This document shows positions 1 through 9,513 of a stretch of DNA of 64,000 nt, one piece after another; the first letter of the stretch is position 1; every line of letters begins with the position of its first letter. Origin of the DNA: Acinetobacter sp. WCHA45 (GTDB lineage Bacteria > Pseudomonadota > Gammaproteobacteria > Pseudomonadales > Moraxellaceae); NCBI RefSeq assembly GCF_002165255.2, contig NZ_CP028561.1:1302001-1366000 (forward strand), in the 5' to 3' direction. The notes beneath the pieces were generated by a model. The model was not told where the DNA came from and ran no database searches. It worked only from the letters and a program-made list of their open reading frames with translations. Made by a program: the position numbers and the translations under genes.

Positions 1-514
1 GAGAGTAAAGTTCAATTTCAACACTTTCTTGGGTCGCAGGATCTAACCTTAATAGAGTTGAATCTGGATGCTCAGATAGACGCTCAGGGATGAGATCATC
101 AATACAAATCCCCTGCGGTTTAGAAATTTCTAAATCATCAACTTGGAATAATTCTAGTTCAACTTTTCCACCCGCCGCATTGGATAAGTCACGTTCAACC
201 GTTTCGACAAAAGCTTGTTGAGACTCAAACTGAGTAAAGTTCATGCTATTGAAATAAAGTTTAAGTGACTTTGATTCAATTAAGTTGGGAGAGTTGGCGG
301 GTAAGGTTAAACGACCAATCGCCACTTGTGGTAAACCAAGATGATTCAGCCATGAAATTTCAAATACATGCCACCAATCTTTACCTTGTGTAATGCCTTC
401 AACATGCAAATACTGTTGACGAGACTCAGCACGGGAAATTGGAAATAAAACCTCTGGCTGATATTGAGTAGGGTATTGGGTGTCTTTACCCAATAAAGAA
501 TGTTCAACACTCAT
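1..514 (-). CDS. queF: NADPH-dependent 7-cyano-7-deazaguanine reductase, N-terminal part (cut by window edge)
   Basis: QueF reduces preQ0 to preQ1 in queuosine biosynthesis for tRNA. About 171 codons are visible, the N-terminal half of a protein that is usually about 270-280 residues in gammaproteobacteria. The QueF signature SPNLIESKSLKLY lies at residues 75-87 and is very distinctive. The catalytic Cys region would lie beyond the left edge. The ATG at 514 overlaps the stop codon of the upstream ABC permease (ATGA), so it is translationally coupled as the last visible gene of a three-gene operon. Coupling queF to an ABC-2 exporter has no obvious metabolic reason and is probably simple cotranscription. 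Confidence 0.93.
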   Translation of the reverse strand, partial: MSVEHSLLGKDTQYPTQYQPEVLFPISRAESRQQYLHVEGITQGKDWWHVFEISWLNHLGLPQVAIGRLTLPANSPNLIESKSLKLYFNSMNFTQFESQQAFVETVERDLSNAAGGKVELELFQVDDLEISKPQGICIDDLIPERLSEHPDSTLLRLDPATQESVEIELYS

Positions 515-1284
515 TCACGCATTCCTGAACCACGAGCTAATAAACGATAAGCAACTGCATAGAGCGCAACACAGCATAGGGTAACGATACTTAGTGAGAA
601 CGTTACATTGACGTCACTGTGCCCTAAAATGCCAAAACGGAAAGCATTGACCATATATACAATTGGATTGACTAAAGATAAATTTTGCCAAAATGGGCTA
701 AGCGCACTAATCGCATAAAAGACACCACCTAAATAGGTAAGTGGAGTCAATACAAAAGTCGGGATAATAGAGATATCATCAAATGACTTCGCATAAACCG
801 CATTGATGAAACCACCAAGCGAGAATAATAGTGAAGTAATAATGACAGTATATATAGTCACGAATAGATTATAAATTTCTAAGTGAGTAAAGAATAAACT
901 CATGATGGTCACAATCAAACCGACCAACACACCACGACATACGCCACCAATCACATAGCCCCAAAGAATTAAATGTAATGGCACAGGGCTCATGATCAGT
1001 TCTTCAATACTTTTTTGAAATTTGGCACTAAAGAAGCTTGAAGAAACGTTGGCGTAGCTATTCGTGATCACCGCCATCATAATTAAGCCTGGCACAATAA
1101 ATTGCATATAGCTAAAGCCGCCCATTTCGCCAATACGAGAGCCAACTAAGTTGCCAAAAATCACAAAATATAGGCTCATTGTGATTGCTGGTGGTAATAA
1201 AGTTTGTGGCCATATCCGCATGAAACGGCGAATTTCTTTAACAACCAAAGTCCAAAGTGCTGTTTTTAATTGATTAAAGTTCAC
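511..1284 (-). CDS. ABC-2 type transporter permease (YadH-like)
   Basis: A 257-residue integral membrane protein of the ABC-2 permease family, with about six hydrophobic segments spread along the chain and a typical amphipathic N-terminus (residues 10-25). It should form the membrane channel of an exporter together with the ATPase encoded immediately upstream. The start codon overlaps the ATPase stop by 4 bases and its own stop overlaps the queF start by 4 bases, so all three are likely coupled. The family resembles YadH/NodJ. The substrate cannot be told from sequence. Confidence 0.9.
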   Translation of the reverse strand: MNFNQLKTALWTLVVKEIRRFMRIWPQTLLPPAITMSLYFVIFGNLVGSRIGEMGGFSYMQFIVPGLIMMAVITNSYANVSSSFFSAKFQKSIEELIMSPVPLHLILWGYVIGGVCRGVLVGLIVTIMSLFFTHLEIYNLFVTIYTVIITSLLFSLGGFINAVYAKSFDDISIIPTFVLTPLTYLGGVFYAISALSPFWQNLSLVNPIVYMVNAFRFGILGHSDVNVTFSLSIVTLCCVALYAVAYRLLARGSGMRE

Positions 1285-2216
1285 TGATTCGCTCCAGCAA
1301 GATTCTTCTCGACCATTTTCACGAATAATTCTTCCAAACGATTGGATTTATTGCGCATACTGCTGACTTGAATATTTTGTGATTGTAATAGTAAAAACAA
1401 ATCATTCATGCTATGGGCTTTATCCATAGTGACTTCTAATGTCATTGGATCAATTAAATTAAATTTGAAGCCGATGATATCCAGTTGCAAATTTTCAATA
1501 GGTTCAGCGAGGTCACAGATGAATGATTCTTCATTGAGCTGATTAAGAAAGCCTTTCATGGTGGTATCTTCTTTAATCACACCACGATCAATAATTGCGA
1601 TGCGACGACAAAGCATCTCAGCTTCTTCTAAATAATGTGTCGTTAAAATAATTGATGTACCTTTTTCATTCATTTCAGTGAGAAAATCCCACATTGAACG
1701 ACGTAACTCAATATCCACACCCGCAGTCGGCTCATCTAATATAAGCAACTTAGGTTCATGCATCATGGCACGTGCAATCATCAAACGACGCTTCATACCA
1801 CCTGAAAGCATACGTGATTGAATATTACGTTTTTCCCATAAACCGAGTTTTTCTAAATAATATTCAGCACGTTGTTCAGCATGTTTTTTAGGAATGCCGT
1901 AATAACCTGCTTGTGTCACTAAAATATCGAAAGTTTTTTCGAATTGACCGAAGTTAAACTCTTGAGGAACAACACCAAGACATTGTTTCGCATGGGATGG
2001 ATGGGTATCTAAGTTATGCCCAAAGATTTCCACTGTACCCGATGTTTTTTTGGTTAAAGAGCTAATGATACTAATCGTTGTAGATTTACCTGCACCATTA
2101 GGACCTAATAATGCATAAAATTCACCTTCAGGTACGGTCAAATCAATACCTTTTAACGCCTGAAAACCATTACGATAAGTTTTGGACAAATCGCTCAACA
2201 CCAAAGCATCAGTCAT
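1281..2216 (-). CDS. ABC transporter ATP-binding protein (YadG-like)
   Basis: A 311-residue ATPase subunit for the ABC-2 permease downstream. The Walker A motif GPNGAGKST is at residues 38-46, the signature LSGGMKRR near residue 138, the Walker B LLILDEPTAGVD follows it, and the H-loop is TTHYLEEAE. A C-terminal extension of about 90 residues after the nucleotide-binding domain is typical of the DrrA/YadG/NodI group. It is the first gene of the ATPase-permease-queF operon. The substrate is unknown. Confidence 0.92.
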   Translation of the reverse strand: MTDALVLSDLSKTYRNGFQALKGIDLTVPEGEFYALLGPNGAGKSTTISIISSLTKKTSGTVEIFGHNLDTHPSHAKQCLGVVPQEFNFGQFEKTFDILVTQAGYYGIPKKHAEQRAEYYLEKLGLWEKRNIQSRMLSGGMKRRLMIARAMMHEPKLLILDEPTAGVDIELRRSMWDFLTEMNEKGTSIILTTHYLEEAEMLCRRIAIIDRGVIKEDTTMKGFLNQLNEESFICDLAEPIENLQLDIIGFKFNLIDPMTLEVTMDKAHSMNDLFLLLQSQNIQVSSMRNKSNRLEELFVKMVEKNLAGANQ

Positions 2217-2745
2217 GAACGTCTCACGTTGTTAAATAGAACGACTATTTTGAGTGATATAAAAAAATAAACCAAGTAGAAAAATAGGTTTCTGGCGTTT
2301 TAGAAATAGAACGATTAATTCGATAATTTTGTAAAATGATCTACTTTTAAATTGTCAAATATTAAATTTTTTATTTATTATCAAACTCTTAGAGTTTTAA
2401 GTATCGCATCAACTATAGGTACGATTATCAAAATAATCGTAAGCAATAGAGCGTAGCTTTTAAGACTTTTGTTGCTAGCTTAAGACTTAACGATAAATTG
2501 ATTTTGAAAAAGAAGAATTTTTATTAAAAAAGTAATTAAATAAATACAGCTAATTAATAATAGAGAAAAGCTAACGATTTGTTTTGGCATCTTTACGGTA
2601 ACTTTTTTGAGTAATTTAAGGTTTACCGCAATCTTTACCGCATCAATTACGGTAATAGTTGGGAAAGCATGGGAACTTATGATAATAAACTTAAATTAAG
2701 AGTTCTTATTGTGCAATGCTTTTGATATGAATTGAAAAACGAATT
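2217..2745. other. A+T-rich intergenic region with a short inverted/direct repeat cluster
   Basis: No convincing gene is seen here. It lies upstream of the ABC/queF operon and 3' of tRNA-Arg. At 2592-2656 there is a compact cluster: TTTACGGTAA (2592-2601), TTTACCGCA twice with 12-base phasing (2622-2630 and 2634-2642) and ATTACGGTAAT (2646-2656). This could be a set of binding sites, but no matching regulator is recognised. Confidence 0.4.
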
Positions 2746-2821
2746 TGGTGCGCTCAGCGGGACTCGAACCCACGCCACAGGCTTCGGAGACCTGTACTCT
2801 ATCCAGTTGAGCTATGAGCGC
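2746..2821 (-). tRNA. tRNA-Arg (anticodon CCG)
   Basis: The reverse complement folds as a full cloverleaf of 76 nt including an encoded CCA. The acceptor stem is GCGCTCA/TGAGCGC, the anticodon stem CAGGT/GCCTG with a T-G closing pair, the anticodon loop CTCCGAA giving CCG at positions 34-36, and the T-arm loop TTCGAGT. It reads the Arg codon CGG, which is rare in A+T-rich genomes. Confidence 0.97.
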
Positions 2822-2940
2822 ATACATGTGTGGCACATCATAGGCAAAAAATACATATAGGTAAATATAAAGACGTAAGCAATATGGTCTATTGTTTATT
2901 AAAACAACGATTTTGAACTTTAATTGCCAAAATATTTCAA

Positions 2941-3513
2941 TTATGTTTGCAAATGCTGTACTGAATAATTAATCAACTTCAATGTTTGATTCAATTCTGC
3001 TGGCGGAATTCGTGATTCTTGTAGAAAAGTAATCCATTGCATTTGGCAAGCTTTTAATTGCTGTAGGTTTTTGATTATCTGTATTTTTTGTATTAATGGT
3101 CTCGCCATCAAACCACAATAAGTTGTTAAGGTTTGAATCATAACTTGTTGGATTTCAATAAAAGGAAGTTTTTCTAAGGTAATAATTTCTGCTTCAAGAT
3201 TTTCTGCTGGATTAGATATGTTTTTATTTTGATCTGGTTGAATGCGTGAGATTATCGTAGAAGTATGATTCTCTTCTGATGTGACTTCTTCTTCAATATG
3301 TATGGATTCGGGTTGTTGATGTGCTAATAAGCCCATATCAATCAGTTGTTGAACTAATTCCGTAGGTGCTATTCTTTCTTTATATCCATGATCAAGTTCT
3401 TGAAAATCTTCATGATCAATCAAAAGCAATAAACGACGCTGCCGTGGAGTTAAAGCACTATCACGTTGTTGCAGGGCATTTTGCCCGAGTTCCGTTTTGA
3501 AAAAATTAGACAT
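2941..3513 (-). CDS. conserved hypothetical protein
   Basis: A 190-residue protein of unknown function. The N-terminal part (residues 20-60) contains TPRQRRLLLLID followed by a helical segment. This resembles the start of small hypothetical or regulator-like proteins seen in beta- and gammaproteobacteria. Residues 65-105 are a low-complexity acidic linker and the C-terminal third is predicted helical. There is no signal peptide or membrane segment. It is followed downstream (3') by tRNA-Arg on the same strand. The function is not recognised. Confidence 0.7.
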   Translation of the reverse strand: MSNFFKTELGQNALQQRDSALTPRQRRLLLLIDHEDFQELDHGYKERIAPTELVQQLIDMGLLAHQQPESIHIEEEVTSEENHTSTIISRIQPDQNKNISNPAENLEAEIITLEKLPFIEIQQVMIQTLTTYCGLMARPLIQKIQIIKNLQQLKACQMQWITFLQESRIPPAELNQTLKLINYSVQHLQT

Positions 3514-3653
3514 TTCTTAATCCCCACAAGCCCAAGATCTAGCATGAGGATTAAGATAAAGTTAAAAAATGACAATAATATTAACGATTTATTAAATATC
3601 ATTGTCTTGATTGGAATGACTGGAAAATAATTTAAAAAATTTTCTAAGAGGGC

Positions 3654-4346
3654 TTATCTAACTAATTTTGTTTCCAATGCCTTACGTAAATAGAGATCAA
3701 GATCGTCTTGGCGTAAAAGCCATTGGATATAATCCGTTGGAAGATCTTGAATCGCAGTACCTTTGTGTTTACCAAAAGTAATATTCTTTGGAATACGAGC
3801 TTCTTCTGAAGCTATATAAAGCTGTTCAATATTTTCAATGTTTAATTGATGAATGATATGCATCAAAATATTAGCTGTTAAAATAATGTCAGCATCAGCT
3901 CTATGAGCACCTTTGAGCATTTCTCTAGCTTTATCACTGCCCTTGGAGATCAGATAAATTAAGGCTGAAATATTATGTGCTTCCGCATTTTCCCAAACAC
4001 GACGTGCAAGTGCTAAAGTGCAAATTGGTTTAATTTTTGATGTATCTACGCCGCACTTTGCAATAGCTGTAATATCGTAATCAACGTTATGACCGATAAT
4101 ATATTGGGTTTGTTCAGGCAGTTGAAACTCACTGTAAAAAGGTTGATCAGCTAGGTCTGATTCTAATATGTGATGCACCGCCATCGCGGCATAAGAGATA
4201 GGTTGACCAACTTGATACAGCTGATCAAAAATCTTTTTCTTATCTAAGCTCAGCTTTCCATGCTCAATTTCAATTGGCGCATAAGCAATTTCTATAGGCA
4301 AACCATTCAATGTATGTGTTTCCGTATCTAAAATAATGGCTTGCAT
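3654..4346 (-). CDS. exoX: ExoX-like 3'-5' exonuclease with C-terminal DUF3820 domain
   Basis: A 230-residue DEDD-family exonuclease. Exo I is LDTETH (residues 6-11), a central HNVDYDI block forms Exo II, and HRADADI near residue 148 supplies the Exo III His and Asp. Residues 190-228 hold the FGKHKGTAIQDLP motif of the DUF3820 tail. E. coli ExoX has the same two-part architecture and similar length. It probably degrades DNA 3'-5' in repair or mismatch excision. It stands alone, convergent with nothing, with the lipase gene divergent upstream. Confidence 0.85.
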   Translation of the reverse strand: MQAIILDTETHTLNGLPIEIAYAPIEIEHGKLSLDKKKIFDQLYQVGQPISYAAMAVHHILESDLADQPFYSEFQLPEQTQYIIGHNVDYDITAIAKCGVDTSKIKPICTLALARRVWENAEAHNISALIYLISKGSDKAREMLKGAHRADADIILTANILMHIIHQLNIENIEQLYIASEEARIPKNITFGKHKGTAIQDLPTDYIQWLLRQDDLDLYLRKALETKLVR

Positions 4347-4611
4347 AAAGTTGAACCTAATTGGGTAGGATAGTCTCTCAGACTTTTTATCTTACAAGAA
4401 ATTTAGGATGAGCTGTGCTTAATCATACTTAGATTGATTGGATTTTAAATAAATTAGTAGTGTATTGCGCAAATAAAAAGCAAATATAAAAGGATATAAA
4501 AAAATACTTGAAACAATTTTGTAATAGGCGTAATTGTTATGGATGTAATTGCCTTAGAAAAATAACATCTAAGGACAAAATCAAAAAAGAAGATAGTTAA
4601 GGAAAAACTAA

Positions 4612-5850
4612 ATGAAAATTAAACTATTAACGGTTGCAATGCTGAGCACGACTTTGTTTTTGACAGCTTGTGGTGGCGACGATAATGAATCGACAGTTTT
4701 TGTACCTAAACCTGAGATTCCTGAAAATAATATCAAAGACCCTGTTGTTGGCATGCCAACAGCATATACAAAAAGTGATTTTAGTCTTGTAGCGTCAGAA
4801 AGCTCTGTTATGACTTATAAAATGTTAGGTCAAAATGGTCAAGAAACGACGGCAACAAGTTTAGTTTTTGTTCCGAAAGGGACGATGCCAGCGGATGGTT
4901 GGAAAATTGTCGCTTGGGCGCATGGAACAACCGGTGTGGCTGATATATGCGCGCCGAGTCTTAATGTGACTAATGAATATGTTTATGCAATGATTAGTAA
5001 ATTTTTGGCAGCAGGTTACATTGTCGTTGCACCTGATTATGAAGGGCTTGGTGAACCGAGTGGGCATGAACTTCATCCATTTTTAAATGTAAAAAGTGAG
5101 GCATATTCTATTACAGATGCTGTAGTGGCAGCCAGATCATATTTATCTAGTCAAGGAAAAATGACATCACGTCAATGGATGACGGTCGGGCATTCACAAG
5201 GTGGGCAAGCCGCATTAGGAGCAGCTCAATATGCGAGCCGCGCAAAATTAGACTATAAAGGAACAATTGCTGTAGCACCCGCATCTAATCTTGGTGCAAT
5301 TTTAACAAATGGAGAGCTATCTGTAAAAGATGCGCCTGTAAACTTTCAAATTCCAGTTTATGCACAACTTGATACTTTTACTGCATTGATTACTGCAGGT
5401 CTAAGAAATAATAATTTAACATTCAGTTATTCAAATGTATTTAAATCACCAACTGACTTAATTGCGAGTAAAGCTGAGTCAAACTGCTCAGGTGCGTTAG
5501 GCAATGATTTTGTTAGCGGGATGCAAAATTATTTAAAAACAAATGTTGATTTGAAAAATTACCCACGTACCCAAACAAACTTTATGGCTTTACCTTTGGT
5601 GAAAGAGTTTTTAGAAAAAGATTCTCAACCTGCACAAGTCAAGCTTAATCAACCTGTTGTTATTTATCAGGGAGCAAAAGATACAACTGTACCAAAAGAA
5701 GCAACGGATGCTTTAGTATTTGATGCAGCTAATAAGGGATCTACTATTCGATATGTAACAAATCCTGAATGGGATCATGGAACGGCATATGTGCTTAATA
5801 TTGAAAATATTGTGAATGATGTCAAATCAGTAATGCCTACTAGTAATTAA
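4612..5850 (+). CDS. alpha/beta-hydrolase lipoprotein (secretory lipase-like)
   Basis: A 412-residue secreted hydrolase. The N-terminus is a lipoprotein signal with lipobox LTAC (Cys20), so it should be lipid-anchored in the envelope. The nucleophile elbow GHSQGGQA places the catalytic Ser at about residue 195. A C-terminal Asp in VIYQGAKDTTVP and a His in EWDHGTAY complete a plausible triad. The fold and motifs match the secretory lipase/prolyl-oligopeptidase-like group. The substrate is unknown, probably a lipid or ester. It is monocistronic, with an intrinsic terminator just downstream. Confidence 0.85.
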   Translation: MKIKLLTVAMLSTTLFLTACGGDDNESTVFVPKPEIPENNIKDPVVGMPTAYTKSDFSLVASESSVMTYKMLGQNGQETTATSLVFVPKGTMPADGWKIVAWAHGTTGVADICAPSLNVTNEYVYAMISKFLAAGYIVVAPDYEGLGEPSGHELHPFLNVKSEAYSITDAVVAARSYLSSQGKMTSRQWMTVGHSQGGQAALGAAQYASRAKLDYKGTIAVAPASNLGAILTNGELSVKDAPVNFQIPVYAQLDTFTALITAGLRNNNLTFSYSNVFKSPTDLIASKAESNCSGALGNDFVSGMQNYLKTNVDLKNYPRTQTNFMALPLVKEFLEKDSQPAQVKLNQPVVIYQGAKDTTVPKEATDALVFDAANKGSTIRYVTNPEWDHGTAYVLNIENIVNDVKSVMPTSN

Positions 5851-5865
5851 GAATTTAAGTTTTAT

Positions 5866-5905
5866 AAAAGCCCAATTCTGTGTGTTGAGGATTGGGCTTT
5901 ATACT
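5866..5905 (+). terminator. intrinsic terminator after lipase-like gene
   Basis: The inverted repeat AAAGCCCAAT/ATTGGGCTTT encloses a 15-base loop and is followed by an A/T-rich run with Ts. Confidence 0.8.
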
Positions 5906-6033
5906 TTTAATCATAATTTTTGAATGACTCAAAAAAGAGTAGATCAATTCCAGCCAAATAAAATTATTAGTGAAATGTGATTAAAATTCACGAATAATTA
6001 AATAAATATCAAGCTCTGTAATAGTAAACTTCA

Positions 6034-6042
6034 TGCTATAAT
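6034..6042 (+). promoter_or_regulatory. extended -10 promoter for glyA
   Basis: TGCTATAAT is a perfect TATAAT with the upstream TG of an extended -10 element. No good -35 is seen at the standard distance, which fits an extended -10 promoter. It lies 55 bases upstream of the glyA ATG. Confidence 0.65.
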
Positions 6043-6096
6043 TCGCACCAATCTTTAGCACGGCTTAAAAGCCCTAATTTATAGGACCCTCCGCTA

Positions 6097-7353
6097 ATGT
6101 TTGCCAATATCTCTATTGCTGAATTTGATCCAGAATTAGCTCAAGCGATTGCTTCGGAAGGCGACCGCCAAGAAGCTCACATCGAGTTAATTGCTTCTGA
6201 AAACTATTGCTCTAAAGCTGTAATGGAAGCTCAAGGCTCGAAACTTACTAACAAATATGCAGAAGGCTATCCGGGCAAACGCTATTATGGCGGTTGTGAA
6301 TATGTTGACGTTATTGAGCAACTTGCAATTGACCGTGCGAAAGAGTTGTTTGGAGCAGATTATGCAAACGTACAACCACATGCAGGCTCACAAGCAAACT
6401 CAGCAGTTTACTTAGCGCTTCTTAATCCTGGTGATACAGTATTAGGTATGAGCTTGGCTCACGGTGGTCACTTGACTCACGGTGCTAAAGTTAGCTTCTC
6501 TGGTAAAACTTATAATGCGATCCAGTACGGTTTAAACCCTGAAACAGGTGAAATCGATTATGAAGAAGTTGAGCGTTTAGCTTTAGAACATAAGCCACGT
6601 ATGATCGTAGCTGGTTTCTCTGCTTATAGCCGTGTTGTAGATTGGCAACGTTTCCGTGATATCGCGGATAAAGTTGGTGCTTACCTTTTTGTTGATATGG
6701 CGCATGTTGCTGGTTTAGTTGCTGCTGGTGTTTATCCAAATCCAGTTCAAATTGCTGATGTAACGACAACGACTACACATAAAACACTTCGTGGTCCACG
6801 TTCTGGTTTAATTCTTGCGAAAGCAAACGAAGAAATCGAGAAGAAACTTCAATCAGCTGTATTCCCAGGCAACCAAGGTGGTCCTTTAATGCACGCAATT
6901 GCTGCTAAAGCAATCTGTTTTAAAGAAGCTATGGCACCTGAATATAAAACTTACCAACAGCAAGTTGTTAAGAATGCTCAAGCAATGGCTGAAGTATTCA
7001 TTGCTCGTGGTTATGATGTTGTATCTGGTGGTACTGATAACCATTTATTCTTATTATCTTTAATTAAACAAGAAGATGTAACGGGTAAAGATGCTGATGC
7101 ATGGTTAGGCGCTGCTCATATCACAGTAAATAAAAATGCTGTTCCAAATGACCCACGTTCTCCATTCGTGACTTCTGGTATTCGTATTGGTACGCCAGCT
7201 GTAACCACTCGTGGTTTTGGTGAAGATGAAGTTCGTGACCTTGCAGGTTGGATCGCCGACATTATCGACAGTAAAGGTAATGAACAAGTGATTGCTGATG
7301 TGAAAGCGAAAGTTGAAGCAGTGTGCGCTAAATTCCCAGTTTACGCTGCGTAA
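6097..7353 (+). CDS. glyA: serine hydroxymethyltransferase
   Basis: A 418-residue PLP enzyme that interconverts serine and glycine and loads tetrahydrofolate with a one-carbon unit. The PLP-lysine motif [15 protein letters not shown] places the Schiff-base Lys at residue 229, as in E. coli GlyA. N-terminal [10 protein letters not shown] and central [15 protein letters not shown] blocks are intact, and length is normal. The gene is monocistronic, with an extended -10 promoter upstream and a terminator downstream. It cooperates with metK, gcvH and metR products elsewhere in the window in one-carbon metabolism. Confidence 0.98.
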   Translation: MFANISIAEFDPELAQAIASEGDRQEAHIELIASENYCSKAVMEAQGSKLTNKYAEGYPGKRYYGGCEYVDVIEQLAIDRAKELFGADYANVQPHAGSQANSAVYLALLNPGDTVLGMSLAHGGHLTHGAKVSFSGKTYNAIQYGLNPETGEIDYEEVERLALEHKPRMIVAGFSAYSRVVDWQRFRDIADKVGAYLFVDMAHVAGLVAAGVYPNPVQIADVTTTTTHKTLRGPRSGLILAKANEEIEKKLQSAVFPGNQGGPLMHAIAAKAICFKEAMAPEYKTYQQQVVKNAQAMAEVFIARGYDVVSGGTDNHLFLLSLIKQEDVTGKDADAWLGAAHITVNKNAVPNDPRSPFVTSGIRIGTPAVTTRGFGEDEVRDLAGWIADIIDSKGNEQVIADVKAKVEAVCAKFPVYAA

Positions 7354-7380
7354 TTTGTTTCGCTAAATAAAATTCTAAAC

Positions 7381-7412
7381 ACACCTCAAACTTTGGTTTG
7401 GGGTGTTTTTTT
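7381..7412 (+). terminator. intrinsic terminator of glyA
   Basis: The stem ACACCTCAAAC/GTTTGGGGTGT (one wobble) is followed by a T-run, 28 bases after the glyA stop. Confidence 0.85.
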
Positions 7413-7526
7413 ATGGTGATGATTTATTGGAGCTAGCTAAAAGAATTCAATTTTTCGGCTGAATCTTTTTGTATTGATGTTACTTGAATAATTCAGCATG
7501 TGTTCTAGTACGAGTAAAGACGATTT

Positions 7527-7709
7527 GTGTATCTTGAGGGCGAATTCAAACATGAGGTGCGACAGTTTCAAAAGCCTTATGATAATCAACAAGCTGAGCA
7601 AATTTCTCTAATTGTTAAAAACGTAATACTAAAAAGCAAGTTTGGTGCCAGTGTTTTGCCTAAGTCTGTAAATATTGCTTTCTTTTTAGAAATGATAATC
7701 GACGATTGA
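7527..7709 (+). CDS. small open frame of doubtful status
   Basis: A 60-codon frame opening with GTG. No clear ribosome-binding site and no recognised family. Amino-acid composition is protein-like (QAEQISLIVKN, then a hydrophobic C-terminal end). It could be the 3' remnant of a lost gene rather than an active one. The surrounding 7413-7746 contains nothing else recognisable. Confidence 0.2.
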   Translation: MYLEGEFKHEVRQFQKPYDNQQAEQISLIVKNVILKSKFGASVLPKSVNIAFFLEMIIDD

Positions 7710-7746
7710 TATGCGATTGAGTGATTCACTTATATTGTGTAAGCCT

Positions 7747-8001
7747 CTAATTACCTAATAAATTTAAGCTATTAAATTTAATTTGCAGTTGATCCTTGCT
7801 CTCTATGTGTAAAGGATCAGGTTTAATGCAATCAATAGGGCAAACTGCAATACATGTGGGTGATTCGTAGAAGCCGACACATTCAGTGCAACGTTGCGGC
7901 TCAATTTCGTAGATTTTTGCACCTTCATAAATCGCTTGATTCGGGCATTCTGGCAAGCACATATCACAGTTGATACATGCTGTGGTAATGAATAGCGCCA
8001 T
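7747..8001 (-). CDS. yfhL: 2[4Fe-4S] ferredoxin, YfhL/Alvin type
   Basis: An 84-residue ferredoxin. The first cluster motif is CINCDMCLPECP and the second is CTECVGFYESPTCIAVCP. The eight-residue insertion between the second and third cysteines of the second motif marks the YfhL/Allochromatium-type ferredoxins. It is an electron carrier in the cytosol. It follows trhP by only two bases on the same strand, so the two are probably cotranscribed. TrhP is itself an iron-sulfur U32-family protein, and a functional link is plausible but inferred. Confidence 0.92.
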   Translation of the reverse strand: MALFITTACINCDMCLPECPNQAIYEGAKIYEIEPQRCTECVGFYESPTCIAVCPIDCIKPDPLHIESKDQLQIKFNSLNLLGN

Positions 8002-8003
8002 AT

Positions 8004-9368
8004 TTAATCTGCCGAATATGCAAGTGCATCAGTTTTTAACTGCGTTTTGGCGTGTGGAAGATGACGGATTAATAAGGCATAAGCAATATCGATATCTGCT
8101 GAAAGTGGGATTTCCACAATATGTCCAGAACCTTTTGCATTGTCGATTGGATGACCTTTTAAATCACGCATTTCAGTCAAAGTGAAGACAAGATTACCTT
8201 TGGGAGTCATGAGCTCAAGTGTATCGCCAACTAAAAATCGATTTTTAACTTCGACTTGAACATAGTCGCCATTGCGCTCAATTATCTCACCACAAAACTG
8301 TTGATAGTCGAAATGTGATGAACCATCCTCATAATTTTGGTAATCGCTATGCACATGGCGACGTAAAAATCCTTCTGTGTAACCACGATTTGCCAAACCT
8401 TCAAGTTGATCCATTAAACTTGAGTCAAATGGTTGACCTGATAGCGCATCATCAATTGCTTTACGATAAATTTGAGCTGTTCGAGCACAGTAAAAATAGG
8501 ATTTTGTTCGTCCTTCAATTTTAAGTGAAGCAATTCCCATATGAGTCAAACGATCAACATGTTGAATGGCACGTAAGTCTTTCGAGTTCATGAAATAAGT
8601 ACCATGTTCATCTTCTTCAGCCGCAAACATTTCTTCATCATTACGTTGTACTAAAACACTTTGAACTAGATCATCTTGAACTTTATTGGAACAGCATTGT
8701 TTGGATGGTTCTATCTGCTGAACAGGAATCACGTCACCATTGGCATCTTCTTGTGCTTCGTGAATTTTATATTCCCAACGACAGGCATTGGTACATGCGC
8801 CTTGATTTGCATCTCGTTTATTCATATAACCTGAGAGTAAACATCGTCCTGAATAGGCCATGCATAGCGCACCATGTACAAAAACCTCAAGTTCAATTTC
8901 TGGTACATTTTTCTGTATTTCTTCAATTTCTTCTAATGCGAGTTCACGAGAAAGAATGACTCGGCTTAAACCATAGTCTTTCCAGAATTTTACAGTTGCC
9001 CAATTAATCGCATTGGCTTGTACCGAAAGGTGGATAGGCATGTCAGGGAAATGTTCACGAACCATCATAATTAAGCCTGGATCCGACATAATTAATGCAT
9101 CAGGTTGCATCGCAATAATTGGCTCGATGTCACGAATAAAATTTTTAAGTTTGCTGTTATGTGGCTGAATATTAGCAACAACATAGAATTTTTTGCCTAA
9201 TGCATGTGCTTCATCAATTCCGATTTTTAAATTTTCATGATCAAATTCATTATTACGAACACGGAGACTGTAACGTGGTTGTCCTGCATAAACTGCATCT
9301 GCTCCATAAGCAAAAGCATAACGCATATTTTTAAGTGAACCAGCAGGAGAGAGTAATTCAGTAATCAT
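8004..9368 (-). CDS. trhP: U32-family tRNA hydroxylation protein P (YegQ)
   Basis: 454 residues from the ATG at 9368, close to the length of E. coli YegQ/TrhP (453). An upstream in-frame TTG would add 20 residues but has no supporting signal. The start ITELLSPAGSLKNMRYAF and the U32 signature around LEVFVHGALCMAYSGRC are diagnostic. Cysteines in the CMAYSGRC and GACTNACRW segments probably bind an iron-sulfur cluster. The family makes 5-hydroxyuridine at the wobble position 34 of tRNAs, using prephenate. It probably shares an operon with the ferredoxin gene downstream. Confidence 0.93.
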   Translation of the reverse strand: MITELLSPAGSLKNMRYAFAYGADAVYAGQPRYSLRVRNNEFDHENLKIGIDEAHALGKKFYVVANIQPHNSKLKNFIRDIEPIIAMQPDALIMSDPGLIMMVREHFPDMPIHLSVQANAINWATVKFWKDYGLSRVILSRELALEEIEEIQKNVPEIELEVFVHGALCMAYSGRCLLSGYMNKRDANQGACTNACRWEYKIHEAQEDANGDVIPVQQIEPSKQCCSNKVQDDLVQSVLVQRNDEEMFAAEEDEHGTYFMNSKDLRAIQHVDRLTHMGIASLKIEGRTKSYFYCARTAQIYRKAIDDALSGQPFDSSLMDQLEGLANRGYTEGFLRRHVHSDYQNYEDGSSHFDYQQFCGEIIERNGDYVQVEVKNRFLVGDTLELMTPKGNLVFTLTEMRDLKGHPIDNAKGSGHIVEIPLSADIDIAYALLIRHLPHAKTQLKTDALAYSAD

Positions 9369-9513
9369 GATGCAAAAGGCATATAAAAAATAAGGAATTA
9401 TTTTAAAAATATAATTACTAAGATTCAACCAAGCATTTTGCTCGGAATTATAGCTGTTTTTCTCTCATATAAAAAAATAACTCTAGAATTACTGCAACTT
9501 TATAATTTATATT

